64,000 bases of DNA from Lachnospiraceae bacterium (GTDB lineage Bacteria > Bacillota > Clostridia > Lachnospirales > Lachnospiraceae), in contig SVEZ01000012.1 in NCBI GenBank assembly GCA_015057115.1, forward strand, positions 1-64,000. Direction: 5' to 3'. Below, piece by piece: positions 16,350 to 24,989 of this stretch (positions are counted from its first letter, which is position 1; every line of letters starts with the position of its first letter). The notes beneath the pieces are model-generated. The model was not told the DNA's origin, made no database searches, and saw only the letters and a program-made list of their open reading frames with translations. Made by a program: the position numbers and the translations under genes.

Positions 16350-17117
16350 ATGGAAGAGAAGTGGACACTTGGAGGAAAAGAGTTTTCGTCCCGGTTCATT
16401 CTGGGGTCGGGAAAATACTCTCTGGATTTGATTGAGGCGGCGGTAAAGGATGCCGGTGCAGAAATGATTACGGTAGCGATACGGCGTGCCAATACCAGAG
16501 AGAATGATAATATTTTAAATTACATACCGGAGGGGGTAACTCTTTTACCAAATACTTCCGGAGCAAGAAATGCAGAAGAAGCGGTGCGCATAGCCCGACT
16601 TGGAAGAGAACTGGGGTGCGGAAATTTTGTAAAAGTGGAGATTATGCGGGATTCCAAATATCTTTTACCGGATAACCGGGAGACTGTAAAAGCTACGGAA
16701 CTTCTGGCAAAGGAAGGCTTCGTGGTTATGCCCTATATGTACCCGGATCTATATGTGGCAAGACAATTGGTGGATGCGGGAGCTGCCTGCGTTATGCCTT
16801 TGGCTTCGCCTATCGGTTCTAATCGGGGACTGGCAACAAAGGATTTTATTCAGATTTTGATTGATGAAATAGAATTGCCGATTATTGTGGATGCCGGAAT
16901 CGGACGTCCTTCCCAGGCATGTGAGGCCATGGAAATGGGAGCAAGCGCCATTATGGCAAATACAGCGTTGGCTACTGCGAGGGATATCCCAAAGATGGCA
17001 AAGGCCTTTAAAAATGCCATTATCGCAGGAAGAGAAGCTTACGAGGCAGGTCTTGGAAGAGTCATGACAAGGGGAGCGGAAAGCTCGGATCCGTTAACCG
17101 GCTTCTTAAGGGACTAG
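16350..17117 (+). CDS. thiG: Thiazole synthase ThiG
   Basis: 255-residue TIM-barrel enzyme that condenses 1-deoxy-D-xylulose 5-phosphate, dehydroglycine and ThiS thiocarboxylate to the thiazole phosphate. Seen: [23 protein letters not shown] at the start, [21 protein letters not shown] (Schiff-base Lys region), [14 protein letters not shown], and [21 protein letters not shown], the phosphate-binding end. Length and order match the family. It follows thiF by one base and precedes thiH by nine. Confidence 0.97.
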   Translation: MEEKWTLGGKEFSSRFILGSGKYSLDLIEAAVKDAGAEMITVAIRRANTRENDNILNYIPEGVTLLPNTSGARNAEEAVRIARLGRELGCGNFVKVEIMRDSKYLLPDNRETVKATELLAKEGFVVMPYMYPDLYVARQLVDAGAACVMPLASPIGSNRGLATKDFIQILIDEIELPIIVDAGIGRPSQACEAMEMGASAIMANTALATARDIPKMAKAFKNAIIAGREAYEAGLGRVMTRGAESSDPLTGFLRD

Positions 17118-17126
17118 GAGGCAGAT

Positions 17127-18377
17127 ATGGAAAATAAGTTTTTGGTAGATTCCGAATTTTTGTCGGAAGAAGCCCTACACAGAAAACATACGTTAGAACA
17201 GTACCCGGAAAGCAGAACCAATCACATGGCGTACCTTGCGGGAATGGAAGAAATTTCTTCCGATATCCGTGACCGGGTGTTAAAAGAGCGAGAAGCCTAC
17301 GAGCCGGAGAAATATACGGCCCAAGACGTAATGTGGGCATTAAAAAAGGATACCTGTAGTATAGAGGATTTAAAAGCCCTGTTATCCCCTGCGGCAGAGC
17401 CATTTTTAGAGGAAATGGCGAAGAGAGCACGGATGGAAACGGGAAAGCATTTTGGCAACACGGTATATCTTTTTACGCCTCTTTATATTGCAAACTATTG
17501 TGAGAATTACTGCGTTTACTGCGGATTTAACTGTTTTAACCACATTAACCGGTCTATACTGAATCCGGAACAATTGCGTAAAGAGATGCAGGTTATTGCG
17601 GATTCCGGCATGGAAGAAATTCTCATTTTAACGGGAGAGAGCCGAGCAAAAAGCGATGTGAAATACATCGGAGAAGCAGTAAAAATGGCAAAAGAATATT
17701 TCCGCATGGTGGGATTGGAAATCTATCCTGTGAACGTGGATGAATATGCTTATTTGCATGCCTGTGGCGCCGATTATGTAACGGTATTTCAGGAAACCTA
17801 CGACACTGCACTTTACGAAACACTGCATTTGGCTGGACATAAGCGAATTTTTCCATATCGGTTTGATGCTCAGGAGCGGGCATTAAAAGGCGGTGTCAGA
17901 GGAGTTGCTTTTGCGGCACTTTTGGGTTTGGCGGATTTTCGTAAGGATGCCTTGGCAACGGCCCTTCATGCCGACTTTTTGCAAAAAAAATATCCCCATG
18001 CAGAGATTTCCCTTTCCTGCCCGCGGCTTCGACCGATTAAGGGAAATGAAACCATTCATGCGGAGAATGTGGGAGAAAGACAGCTTTTGCAGATTATCTG
18101 TGCCTACCGGATTTTCCTGCCTTATGCGGGTATTACCGTATCCTCCAGAGAAAGCAAAACCTTCCGTGACGGTATAGCCAGAATTGCGGCCACAAAGATT
18201 TCTGCCGGAGTATCCACCGGTATTGGCGACCATGAGGAAAAGTATAAGGGAACCGATGCGGAAAATGCAGGAGATGAGCAATTTGAGATTGATGATGGAA
18301 GAAGTTTTCAGGCAATGTATCAGGATATGGAAGGAGAGGGCTTACAGCCGGTTTTAAACGATTATTTGTATGTGTAA
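17127..18377 (+). CDS. thiH: 2-iminoacetate (dehydroglycine) synthase ThiH
   Basis: 416 residues. Radical-SAM enzyme that splits tyrosine to give dehydroglycine for ThiG under anaerobic conditions. The [4Fe-4S] cluster motif is NYCENYCVYCGFNC (C-x3-C-x2-C). Downstream are ILILTGESR, GLEIYPVNVDEYAYLHACGAD and SLSCPRLRPIKGNE, typical of ThiH, and SAGVSTGIGDH near the end. The presence of ThiH rather than ThiO fits an anaerobe. The stop overlaps the start of the next gene by eight bases, which points to translational coupling. Confidence 0.96.
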   Translation: MENKFLVDSEFLSEEALHRKHTLEQYPESRTNHMAYLAGMEEISSDIRDRVLKEREAYEPEKYTAQDVMWALKKDTCSIEDLKALLSPAAEPFLEEMAKRARMETGKHFGNTVYLFTPLYIANYCENYCVYCGFNCFNHINRSILNPEQLRKEMQVIADSGMEEILILTGESRAKSDVKYIGEAVKMAKEYFRMVGLEIYPVNVDEYAYLHACGADYVTVFQETYDTALYETLHLAGHKRIFPYRFDAQERALKGGVRGVAFAALLGLADFRKDALATALHADFLQKKYPHAEISLSCPRLRPIKGNETIHAENVGERQLLQIICAYRIFLPYAGITVSSRESKTFRDGIARIAATKISAGVSTGIGDHEEKYKGTDAENAGDEQFEIDDGRSFQAMYQDMEGEGLQPVLNDYLYV

Positions 18378-18999
18378 GATAATTGCAATTACAGAGCGGA
18401 AACTTGTTAAGGAGCCATTTTTGGAGAGGGTAGAAAAGATATGTGCAAGTCGGATTTACGCCTTGATGCTCCGGGAAAAAGATCTTCCCGAGGCATCCTA
18501 CCGGGAACTGGCCGGACAAATAAAGCCTATTTGTGAAAAATACGGAGTGCGGCTGATTTTGCACGGACATTACGAAACTGCGAAGAGAATGGGCCATCCA
18601 TATTTGCATTTGCCCTTACCGGCTTTACAGGAGCTTCCGGAGAAAAAGCGCAGGCGCTTCTGGATGTTGGGGGCTTCCTGCCATAATCTTGAGGAAGTGC
18701 TTTGGGCAAGAAAACTGGGGTGCACTTACGTGACCTTAAGTCCTGTATTTCCCACGTCTTGTAAGCCCGGGGCAGAACCTTTGGGACTATCAGTGCTGCA
18801 GGAGGTTGCAAGGACGGTGGATATTCCGGTGCTGGCACTTGGGGGTGTGACAACGGAAAATGCGTCGGAAGTAATAGAACATGGGGCAGATGGAGTGTGT
18901 ATCCGAAGCGGTTTTATGACAGCACAGGAGGTAGAAGCGTATGTGGACGCCCTGCGGGAAAACACAAGTAAAAGGCTGAAAGAAGGGAGAAGCTTATAG
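18370..18999 (+). CDS. ThiE/TenI-family protein (first of two)
   Basis: 209-residue TIM barrel of the thiamine-phosphate synthase/TenI family: YALMLREKDLPEASY, VRLILHGHYETAKRMGHPYLHLP, LGASCHNLEEVLWARKLGCTYVTLSPVFPTSCKPGA, and IPVLALGGVTTENASEVIEHGADGV. The TSCKPGA loop replaces the usual T.TK, and the second position of the phosphate-binding 'I.N' motif is HG (ILHGHYETA). The next gene is a more canonical ThiE. By analogy with Bacillus TenI, which aromatises the thiazole carboxylate tautomer, this protein may be a tautomerase helper of ThiG rather than a second synthase; this is inference. The gene overlaps thiH by eight bases. Confidence 0.85.
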   Translation: MCKIIAITERKLVKEPFLERVEKICASRIYALMLREKDLPEASYRELAGQIKPICEKYGVRLILHGHYETAKRMGHPYLHLPLPALQELPEKKRRRFWMLGASCHNLEEVLWARKLGCTYVTLSPVFPTSCKPGAEPLGLSVLQEVARTVDIPVLALGGVTTENASEVIEHGADGVCIRSGFMTAQEVEAYVDALRENTSKRLKEGRSL

Positions 19000-19640
19000 T
19001 GAAAGACATAAAAGAGGAATTAACCCTTTATGCTATTACCGATCGTGGTTTTTTGAATGGGAAAACCATGGAGGAAATGGTATCCGAGGCATTGCTTGGG
19101 GGAGTAACCATGCTGCAGCTTCGGGAAAAAGATTTGCCGGAGGAGGAATTCTTAGAAGAAGCCATACGAATCAGAAAGCTGTGCCGGAATTTTGATGTGC
19201 CGCTTATTATTAATGACAATATATCCGTTGCCATAAAAAGCGGTGCGGATGGGGTGCATTTAGGACAGTCGGATTTGCCGGCGGATATCGGAGATTTAAA
19301 AAAACAGGGGCTGATTGTGGGTGTGACCGCCAAAACCGTTGACCAGGCAAGAAAAGCGGAAGAAATGGGAGCCGATTACCTTGGTGTGGGAGCCTTATTT
19401 GGTTCTGCAACCAAAAAAGATGCACAGTCCATTACCTTTGACCGGTGCAGAGAAATCTGTGAAAGCGTAAGGGTGCCGGCCGTGGGTATAGGGGGCGTGA
19501 ATGCAGATAACATCAAAGAACTTACGGGACTGCATTTAAGGGGCGTGGCTGTGATTTCAGCGCTTTTTAACCAGGAGGACGTAAAAAAAGCCGCCACCAA
19601 CCTTTTAGAACTTGTTGAGAAGTATATTAAAACGACGTAA
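18999..19640 (+). CDS. thiE: Thiamine-phosphate synthase ThiE
   Basis: 213 residues. It joins hydroxymethylpyrimidine diphosphate and thiazole phosphate to thiamine phosphate. Canonical motifs: MLQLREKDLPEEEF, VPLIINDNISVAIKSGADGVHLGQ, GVTAKTVDQARKAEEMGADYLGVG, FGSATKKDA and VPAVGIGGVNADNI. The start is GTG 18999, overlapping the last base of the preceding stop, with GGGAG about 12 bases upstream. Compared with the preceding paralogue it keeps the INDN pyrimidine-site motif, so this is the likely synthase. Confidence 0.95.
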   Translation: MKDIKEELTLYAITDRGFLNGKTMEEMVSEALLGGVTMLQLREKDLPEEEFLEEAIRIRKLCRNFDVPLIINDNISVAIKSGADGVHLGQSDLPADIGDLKKQGLIVGVTAKTVDQARKAEEMGADYLGVGALFGSATKKDAQSITFDRCREICESVRVPAVGIGGVNADNIKELTGLHLRGVAVISALFNQEDVKKAATNLLELVEKYIKTT

Positions 19641-19668
19641 AAGATAGACAGAATAGGGGGTAATAAGT

Positions 19669-20478
19669 ATGAAGAAGGTACTTACCATTGCGGGAAGCGA
19701 TCCCAGCGGAGGAGCCGGTATCCAAGCGGATTTGAAAACCATGCTTGGAAACGGTGTTTATGGGATGAGTGTTATAACTGCGCTGACAGCGCAAAATACA
19801 ACCGGTGTAACCGGGATTATGCCGGTGGAGCCGGAGTTTTTGGAAAGGCAACTGGATAGTGTTTTTTCCGACATTATGCCGGATGCAGTAAAAATCGGTA
19901 TGCTACCGGATCCGGAACAGGTGGAGATTATCGCCCACATCCTCACCCGATATGAAGCAAAGAATATTGTTATTGATCCGGTGATGGTGGCAACCAGCAA
20001 GGCCACGTTAGTACAGCAGGAAGCCATTGCCGCGGCAAAAGCGCTTTTATACCCGAAGGCACGGCTTTTAACACCAAACCTGCCGGAGGCAGAGGCACTG
20101 TTTGAGGAAAAGCTGAAAGGAAAAGCGGGGATGGAAGAAGCGGCAAGGAAGTTAGGCCGGCGGTTTGATACCAGTGTTTTGATAAAGGGAGGCCACGGGA
20201 AGGAGAATGCGGACGATTTGCTTTATGGGGTAAAATCCGACAGTATAAGCTGGATTTACGGTCGTCGCATTGATAATCCCAACACCCATGGAACCGGTTG
20301 CACCTTATCCAGTGCCATTGCATGTAACCTTGCGAAAAACTATTCCCTGTATGACAGCGTGGTTCGGGCAAAGGACTATATCAATACACTGTTGCTTGAC
20401 AGGTTGGACATTGGAAAGGGAAATGGACCGCTGAATCACGGGGCGGCGATTTCATATTTTAACATGAAGCGATTTTAA
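19669..20478 (+). CDS. thiD: Hydroxymethylpyrimidine/phosphomethylpyrimidine kinase ThiD
   Basis: 269-residue ribokinase-fold enzyme that phosphorylates HMP twice to HMP diphosphate. It begins [21 protein letters not shown], the ThiD signature. It has [15 protein letters not shown] and the catalytic anion-hole motif [16 protein letters not shown]. The gene starts at ATG 19669 after GGGGGTAA and lies 28 bases after thiE and 29 before thiC. The downstream TenA-type domain of fused ThiDE proteins is absent. Confidence 0.96.
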   Translation: MKKVLTIAGSDPSGGAGIQADLKTMLGNGVYGMSVITALTAQNTTGVTGIMPVEPEFLERQLDSVFSDIMPDAVKIGMLPDPEQVEIIAHILTRYEAKNIVIDPVMVATSKATLVQQEAIAAAKALLYPKARLLTPNLPEAEALFEEKLKGKAGMEEAARKLGRRFDTSVLIKGGHGKENADDLLYGVKSDSISWIYGRRIDNPNTHGTGCTLSSAIACNLAKNYSLYDSVVRAKDYINTLLLDRLDIGKGNGPLNHGAAISYFNMKRF

Positions 20479-20507
20479 TAAAAAGTATTAAAGATAGGAG
20501 AAGAAAA

Positions 20508-21818
20508 ATGATTCGATACACAACACAGATGGATGCGGCCAGAAAAGGCATCTACACAGAAGAGTTAGTAAAGGTAGCAGAAAAGGAGCGCATGGACAAA
20601 GAAGTTCTTCGCACCTTGGTTGCGGAAGGAAAGGTTGCCATTTGTGCCAACAAAAATCACAAGGCATTGGATCCTCAAGGTGTAGGAAGTATGCTTCGCA
20701 CCAAAATCAACGTAAATTTAGGCGTTTCCAGAGACTGCAAGGATTACGATATTGAAATGCAGAAGGTTATGGCGGCAGTGAATATGGGAGCGGAAGCCAT
20801 TATGGATTTATCCAGCCACGGCGATACCAGACCTTTCCGCCAGAAGTTGACAGCAGAGTGTCCGGCTATGATCGGAACCGTTCCGGTATATGACAGTGTC
20901 ATTCACTACCAGAGAGACTTGGCAACTCTTACTGCAAAGGATTTTATTGATGTGGTTCGTATGCATGCGGAAGACGGAGTTGATTTTGTAACCCTGCATT
21001 GCGGAATTACAAGAAAGACCATTGAGCAGATTAAGAAGCATAAAAGAAAAATGAATATTGTAAGCCGTGGAGGAAGCCTTGTTTTTGCCTGGATGTCCAT
21101 GACAGGAGAAGAGAATCCTTTTTACGAGTATTACGATGAAATCCTTGAGATTTGCGAAAAACATGATGTAACCATTTCCTTGGGTGATGCTTGCCGCCCC
21201 GGCTGTTTGGCTGATTCCACCGACGTTTGTCAGATTGAAGAACTGGTGCGTTTGGGAGAGTTAACCAAGCGCGCATGGGCTCATAATGTACAGGTAATGG
21301 TGGAAGGACCGGGACATGTGCCCCTTAACCAGGTGGCGGCCAACATGCAGGTGCAGCAGTCGATTTGTATGGGAGCACCGTTCTACGTATTAGGACCAAT
21401 CGTAACGGATATTGCACCGGGTTATGACCACATCACCAGTGCCATCGGAGGTGCTGTAGCAGCCATGAACGGAGCAGCCTTCTTATGCTACGTAACGCCG
21501 GCAGAGCACCTTGCCCTTCCAAACGTAGAAGATGTAAAGCAGGGAATCATTGCTTCCAAAATTGCAGCTCATGCAGCAGATATTGCGAAGGGCATTCCGG
21601 GAGCAAGAGAAATGGACGATAAAATGGCAGATGCACGTCGCGTCCTGGACTGGGAAGCACAGTATGCCTGTGCCTTAGATCCGGAAACAGCACGGGCAAT
21701 CCGTGACAGCCGCAAGCCTGAGGAAGACCACGAGGAAACCTGCAGTATGTGCGGTAAATTCTGCGCGGTACGCAGCATGAATAAAGCACTGTCCGGGGAA
21801 TATATTGATATTCTGTAG
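20508..21818 (+). CDS. thiC: Phosphomethylpyrimidine synthase ThiC
   Basis: 436 residues. Radical-SAM enzyme that converts aminoimidazole ribotide to HMP phosphate. Seen: [83 protein letters not shown] and [21 protein letters not shown], all conserved in ThiC. The C-terminal cluster-binding motif is CSMCGKFC (C-x2-C-x3-C), one residue shorter than the C-x2-C-x4-C of the E. coli enzyme. It is the compact form without the N-terminal extension of proteobacterial ThiC, and is the last gene of the operon. Confidence 0.97.
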   Translation: MIRYTTQMDAARKGIYTEELVKVAEKERMDKEVLRTLVAEGKVAICANKNHKALDPQGVGSMLRTKINVNLGVSRDCKDYDIEMQKVMAAVNMGAEAIMDLSSHGDTRPFRQKLTAECPAMIGTVPVYDSVIHYQRDLATLTAKDFIDVVRMHAEDGVDFVTLHCGITRKTIEQIKKHKRKMNIVSRGGSLVFAWMSMTGEENPFYEYYDEILEICEKHDVTISLGDACRPGCLADSTDVCQIEELVRLGELTKRAWAHNVQVMVEGPGHVPLNQVAANMQVQQSICMGAPFYVLGPIVTDIAPGYDHITSAIGGAVAAMNGAAFLCYVTPAEHLALPNVEDVKQGIIASKIAAHAADIAKGIPGAREMDDKMADARRVLDWEAQYACALDPETARAIRDSRKPEEDHEETCSMCGKFCAVRSMNKALSGEYIDIL

Positions 21819-21820
21819 GG

Positions 21821-21876
21821 CACTCGGTACATAAGATTTTTACTAAGCAAAGGTTTAGGACGTTAATTGAGTACCC
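21821..21876 (+). repeat. Degenerate partial copy (C') of the palindromic element family
   Basis: CGGTACATAAG at 21825-21835 is the conserved left-core end of copies D and E, and TTGAGTACC at 21867-21875 resembles their right-core TAAGTACC. The GGGA and AAAGTCCC parts are absent, so it is at most a remnant. Confidence 0.4.
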
Positions 21877-21914
21877 CAAGGGGGTGACAAATACCTGTCA
21901 CCCCCTACTCAATT
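21865..21914. terminator. Bidirectional terminator between thiC and the convergent Cys-rich gene
   Basis: GGGGGTGACA (21880-21889), loop AATACC, TGTCACCCCC (21896-21905). The stem is extended outward by AATTGAGTA (21865-21873) against TACTCAATT (21906-21914). T-richness on both sides fits termination of both convergent operons. Confidence 0.8.
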
Positions 21915-22297
21915 TTATCCTCCAAAATCTCTTCCAAAAACTTCGCCGCATCAGCTACACAATCGTTACATTCCCGCAAAACTTTTCCGGTTTCGATTCC
22001 TTTTAGCTCTTTACAGATGACGGAACCATTCTGCTCTTTGAATTTCGTAATCAGCTTTTTTGCATCTCCAAAAGATGCTCTTTGATCTTTATTTAATAGA
22101 CCAAGAATGACACCGGCACCGGTTATGGCGCCGCAGCTGGCTTCCATAGCTCCCATGCCCACTGCAAATGCAGCAGTAGCGTTTCGCATGGTTTCTTCAT
22201 CCATACCGACTAAATCGCAATACGTACACGCTACGGCCTGCGCGCAATTATATCCGTTTTGTTTTTTTAAGACTGCTTCCTGCACTCGTGAATCCAT
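21905..22297 (-). CDS. C_GCAxxG_C_C family Cys-rich protein
   Basis: 130 residues. The family's defining motif is here as NGYNCAQAVACTY, then MEASCGAITGAGVILGLL (the G-C-G-A-x-x-G centre), then CKELKGI and CNDCVADAAKFLEEIL. The spaced cysteines (C-GCAxxG-C-C) suggest a metal or iron-sulfur site. The family is often found next to redox or electron-transfer genes and has no established activity. The gene is the last of a minus-strand trio after a NapH-like membrane protein (gap of two bases) and a ferredoxin, so a part in the same electron-transfer unit is likely. Confidence 0.9.
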   Translation of the reverse strand: MDSRVQEAVLKKQNGYNCAQAVACTYCDLVGMDEETMRNATAAFAVGMGAMEASCGAITGAGVILGLLNKDQRASFGDAKKLITKFKEQNGSVICKELKGIETGKVLRECNDCVADAAKFLEEILEDKIE

Positions 22298-22299
22298 TT

Positions 22300-22872
22300 T
22301 TATTTCTCCTTTATCTTACATACTCCCTGGGTCAGGGTTCCCATGGGGCAAAAGCTGCACCAGGTTCTCGGCTTATAGAATACCATAACAATAAGTCCAA
22401 TCAGTGTAGAGGTTACCATCAGACTGTAAAGCCCAAAACTGTACTGCGCCACCCAGGAAGGAGCGCTTCCTGCTGAATAAGCCCAGCGAAAGGGGACTTT
22501 AAAGGTCCAGAACAGTTTTACGACCTGATGAAGACTTTTGGCGCCTGCCGCCACAAGGTAGGTCTGGTAAACCATGTTTCCGAACATGAGAAAGAAAAAC
22601 GCCATGAATCCATAGCGGAATCCATTGCTACTCAGCCATTTGGGCGCAGGTTTGTTTCTTGATAATTTGCAATTTTTCCCAAGAACTCGGAATAACTGTC
22701 CTCTGCCGCACATATTGTTGCAAAACCATTTGTTGCCGCCTATTACAGCGACAATAACCGGAATCAAAAAGTCAATCATACCAAGCCATGCGAACAGGAT
22801 ATTAAAAAAACTTACGGAAAAATAGATAATCGCCCAAATCCACATATAGTCATACCATTTTTTATTTCTCAT
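22300..22872 (-). CDS. NapH/NosR-type 4Fe-4S membrane protein
   Basis: 190 residues. About four hydrophobic helices are visible: YMWIWAIIYFSVSFFNILFA, IDFLIPVIVAVIGG, YGFMAFFFLMFGNMVYQTYL and YSLMVTSTLIGLIVMVF. There are two cytoplasmic Cys motifs, FCNNMCGRGQLFRVLG near the second helix and TWCSFCPMGTL near the C-terminus, matching the C-x3-C-[GP] pattern of NapH/CcoG/NosR-like proteins. Such proteins pass electrons between membrane quinol or flavin partners and ferredoxin-like subunits. The start at 22872 follows GGAGAG on the minus strand and overlaps the end of the ferredoxin gene by 11 bases, showing translational coupling. The exact partner is unknown. Confidence 0.85.
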   Translation of the reverse strand: MRNKKWYDYMWIWAIIYFSVSFFNILFAWLGMIDFLIPVIVAVIGGNKWFCNNMCGRGQLFRVLGKNCKLSRNKPAPKWLSSNGFRYGFMAFFFLMFGNMVYQTYLVAAGAKSLHQVVKLFWTFKVPFRWAYSAGSAPSWVAQYSFGLYSLMVTSTLIGLIVMVFYKPRTWCSFCPMGTLTQGVCKIKEK

Positions 22873-23062
22873 TCTGCTCTCCTTCCCAAATTTTGATACA
22901 GTCAGCCGGGCATGCCATGGCACACAAACCACAGCCTACACATATGGTTTTATCTACCACGGCAAAACAGCCGTTTTTAATATTTACGGCACCTTTCGGA
23001 CAGGTGTAGACACATTCACCGCAGGCAACGCAGCGCTTTTGGTTTACATTTGCTTTTCTCAT
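22862..23062 (-). CDS. 2[4Fe-4S] ferredoxin
   Basis: 66 residues with two complete cluster motifs: CVACGECVYTCPKG and CVGCGLCAMACPAD (C-x2-C-x2-C-x3-C-P each). These bind two [4Fe-4S] clusters for low-potential electron transfer in the cytosol. The start at 23062 follows GAGGAGA on the minus strand; an in-frame ATG at 23092 lies before that ribosome site. It is the first gene of the trio ferredoxin, NapH-like protein and C_GCAxxG protein, driven by a promoter with a CRP-type operator. Confidence 0.93.
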   Translation of the reverse strand: MRKANVNQKRCVACGECVYTCPKGAVNIKNGCFAVVDKTICVGCGLCAMACPADCIKIWEGEQNEK

Positions 23063-23093
23063 GATTTCTCCTCTGGTTATAAAATTACACAAA

Positions 23094-23133
23094 AACCCCT
23101 GTGCACTGTTGAGTATAACAATTCACAGGGGTT
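23094..23133 (-). terminator. Terminator-like hairpin after the regulator gene, overlapping the ferredoxin promoter
   Basis: A perfect 10-base inverted repeat: AACCCCTGTG at 23094-23103 and CACAGGGGTT at 23124-23133, with a 20-base loop. Read on the minus strand the second arm runs into five T, as in an intrinsic terminator. The loop holds the -10 box (TATACT, 23117-23112 on the minus strand) of the ferredoxin promoter. Confidence 0.6.
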
Positions 23134-23156
23134 GTGTATGTGACTTAGGTCACATA
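23112..23156 (-). promoter_or_regulatory. CRP-type operator and -10 box of the ferredoxin operon
   Basis: Operator TATGTGAC, TTAG, GTCACATA (23137-23156) contains the CRP consensus TGTGA-N6-TCACA. The minus-strand -10 box TATACT is at 23117-23112. The operator centre (23146.5) is 32 bases upstream of the -10 centre, i.e. about -41.5 from the expected start, the class II activator position. No good -35 box is present, as expected for an activated promoter. Confidence 0.75.
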
Positions 23157-23806
23157 AGCTCAAGTTTATCTCGGTCAAGGATGATAACCTTTCCCCGGGA
23201 CAATTTTACAAGGCCTTCTTCTTCCATATATTTTAAAATTCGACTTACAACTTCTCTGGCAGTTCCGATAAGCTTTGCAATCTCCTCATGAGTGTAGGAA
23301 AGACTGTCGGTTCCTTCATGCAATAAAAATTCTGCCACTCGTTTGTCTGCACTAAAGAAAAGAATCTGTTGTAAAAACCACAACATGTCCGAGAATTTTT
23401 CCGTTGCACATTTATACAGGTATAGTTCCAGTTCCATATGTGCATTTAGAAGGGAAGACAATAGCGGATAGGGCACCTGAAGTACCTTCGTCTCCTTTAC
23501 AGCTTCCACCATAATATCCGTAGCAATGGCGTCCATCAAACAGGAAGCCGTCATTAAGCATAGCTCTCCGGATTTCACACGAAAGAGGGTGATTTCCCGT
23601 CCCTCAGGGGATACAATGAAAGGACGAAGCTGTCCTTCCACCAAAAGCATGATGCCGTTGCATTCTCCCTGACCTCGGTGTACGATCTCGCCTTTTTGGT
23701 AGTGGCGAAAAACAGAACCGTCGGAGAGCCGCTTTTTTTCTTCGTCCGAAAGTTTTTCCCATAAGGGAAATTTCTCTGTCAACAGATTCCTTACATTTAG
23801 TTCCAT
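23150..23806 (-). CDS. CRP/FNR-family transcriptional regulator
   Basis: 218 residues: an N-terminal cyclic-nucleotide-binding-like barrel (about 15-125, YQKGEIVHRGQGECNGIMLLVEGQLRPFIVS), a dimerisation helix, and a C-terminal winged helix (TREELIA-like SYTHEEIAKLIGTAREVVSR). The recognition helix has R-E-x-x-S-R, close to the R-E-x-x-x-R with which E. coli CRP reads TGTGA. A perfect TGTGA-N6-TCACA site overlaps its own 3' end and faces the ferredoxin promoter. There is no FNR-type N-terminal Cys set; Cys are at about 49, 83, 90 and 133. It probably activates the ferredoxin operon in response to a redox or small-molecule signal; the ligand is unknown. Confidence 0.9.
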   Translation of the reverse strand: MELNVRNLLTEKFPLWEKLSDEEKKRLSDGSVFRHYQKGEIVHRGQGECNGIMLLVEGQLRPFIVSPEGREITLFRVKSGELCLMTASCLMDAIATDIMVEAVKETKVLQVPYPLLSSLLNAHMELELYLYKCATEKFSDMLWFLQQILFFSADKRVAEFLLHEGTDSLSYTHEEIAKLIGTAREVVSRILKYMEEEGLVKLSRGKVIILDRDKLELM

Positions 23807-23984
23807 AAATAATGCTCCTTGTATCTTTCTTATTAATATAACAGAAAAATCTAGGCTTTAAAAGTGGTGAAGCATTTTATAACCAATCTTGTTACAAATG
23901 GATATAGTAAATATGAACAAAGTATTGTATAATGTAAACGTATGATTGCAAAATTTGCACAAATGAGTTATACAGGAGGTTACA

Positions 23985-24989
23985 ATGGCATATTGGGTTA
24001 TTGTTGTAGATGATGATGCTGCCAACCTGCAGGTGGCGGGCAGTATTTTAAGTAAGGCTTCTATGCGTGTTACTGCGTTGAAATCCGGACAGAAGCTTTT
24101 AGAGTATGTTCAGGAGAAGGGAGAACCGGACCTGATTTTGTTGGATATTAACATGCCGGAGATGGATGGTTTTGAAACCATGCAGAAGTTACGGGCACAG
24201 GGGAATGACGAGGTACCTGTAATTTTTCTGACGGCGGATGAGAATGAACAGACAGAGATGAAAGGTCTTTCCTTAGGGGCAATGGATTTCATAAAGAAGC
24301 CCTTCGTGCCGGATGTTTTGACCCTTCGAGCGAGACACATTATTGAGTTGTCTCATCTGCAGAAAGATTTAGAGTTAGAAGTTGAGAAGAAGAGTAAGGA
24401 AAATGAGCTTTTATTCCTCCATGTGGTTCAGTGTCTGGCAGACGCCATTGATGCTAAGGATACATATACCAACGGTCATTCCGGCAGGGTGGCAAACTAC
24501 GCGAAAGAAATTGCCAAACGTAGCGGTTTTAAGGGAACGGAGCTTGATAATATCTATATGATGGGACTTTTGCATGATGTTGGTAAAATCGGTATCCCGG
24601 ATGCCATTATCAATAAGCCGGCGAAACTGACGGATGAAGAATTTGAGCAGATCAAGAATCATCCGGTTATGGGCGCACGCATTTTAAAGAATATCAAAGA
24701 AATGCCGAAGCTTTCCAACGGCGCAAGATGGCACCATGAGCGGTTTAGTGGCGGTGGTTACCCGGATGGGCTTACCGGAGAGGATATTCCGGAGGAGGCA
24801 CGAATTATTGCGGTGGCAGACTCCTATGATGCCATGACCAGTCGTAGAAGTTATCGTGATCCGCTGCCGCAGGAGACGGTGCGAAGCGAGATTGAAAAAG
24901 GACTTGGCAGTCAGTTTGATCCAAAATACGGTAAAATCATGTTGGAAATGATTGATGAGGATGGGGAATACACCATGAGGGAGGTATAA
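23985..24989 (+). CDS. Response regulator with HD-GYP domain (REC-HD-GYP)
   Basis: 334 residues. The receiver domain (1-120) has the acidic pocket VVDDDAA, the phospho-acceptor Asp54 in LILLDINMPEMDG, and Lys in IKKPF. An HD-GYP domain (about 150-320) follows with NGHSGRVANYAKEIA, LLHDVGKIGIPD, HPVMGARIL, WHHERFSGGGYPDGL and ADSYDAMTSRR. All metal-binding residues of an active cyclic-di-GMP phosphodiesterase appear present. Start ATG 23985 has GGAGG before it. Its stop overlaps the start of the hybrid kinase gene (TAATG), so it is the probable output of the adjacent kinases. A TATAAT at 23928-23933 is a possible -10 box without a clear -35. Confidence 0.94.
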   Translation: MAYWVIVVDDDAANLQVAGSILSKASMRVTALKSGQKLLEYVQEKGEPDLILLDINMPEMDGFETMQKLRAQGNDEVPVIFLTADENEQTEMKGLSLGAMDFIKKPFVPDVLTLRARHIIELSHLQKDLELEVEKKSKENELLFLHVVQCLADAIDAKDTYTNGHSGRVANYAKEIAKRSGFKGTELDNIYMMGLLHDVGKIGIPDAIINKPAKLTDEEFEQIKNHPVMGARILKNIKEMPKLSNGARWHHERFSGGGYPDGLTGEDIPEEARIIAVADSYDAMTSRRSYRDPLPQETVRSEIEKGLGSQFDPKYGKIMLEMIDEDGEYTMREV

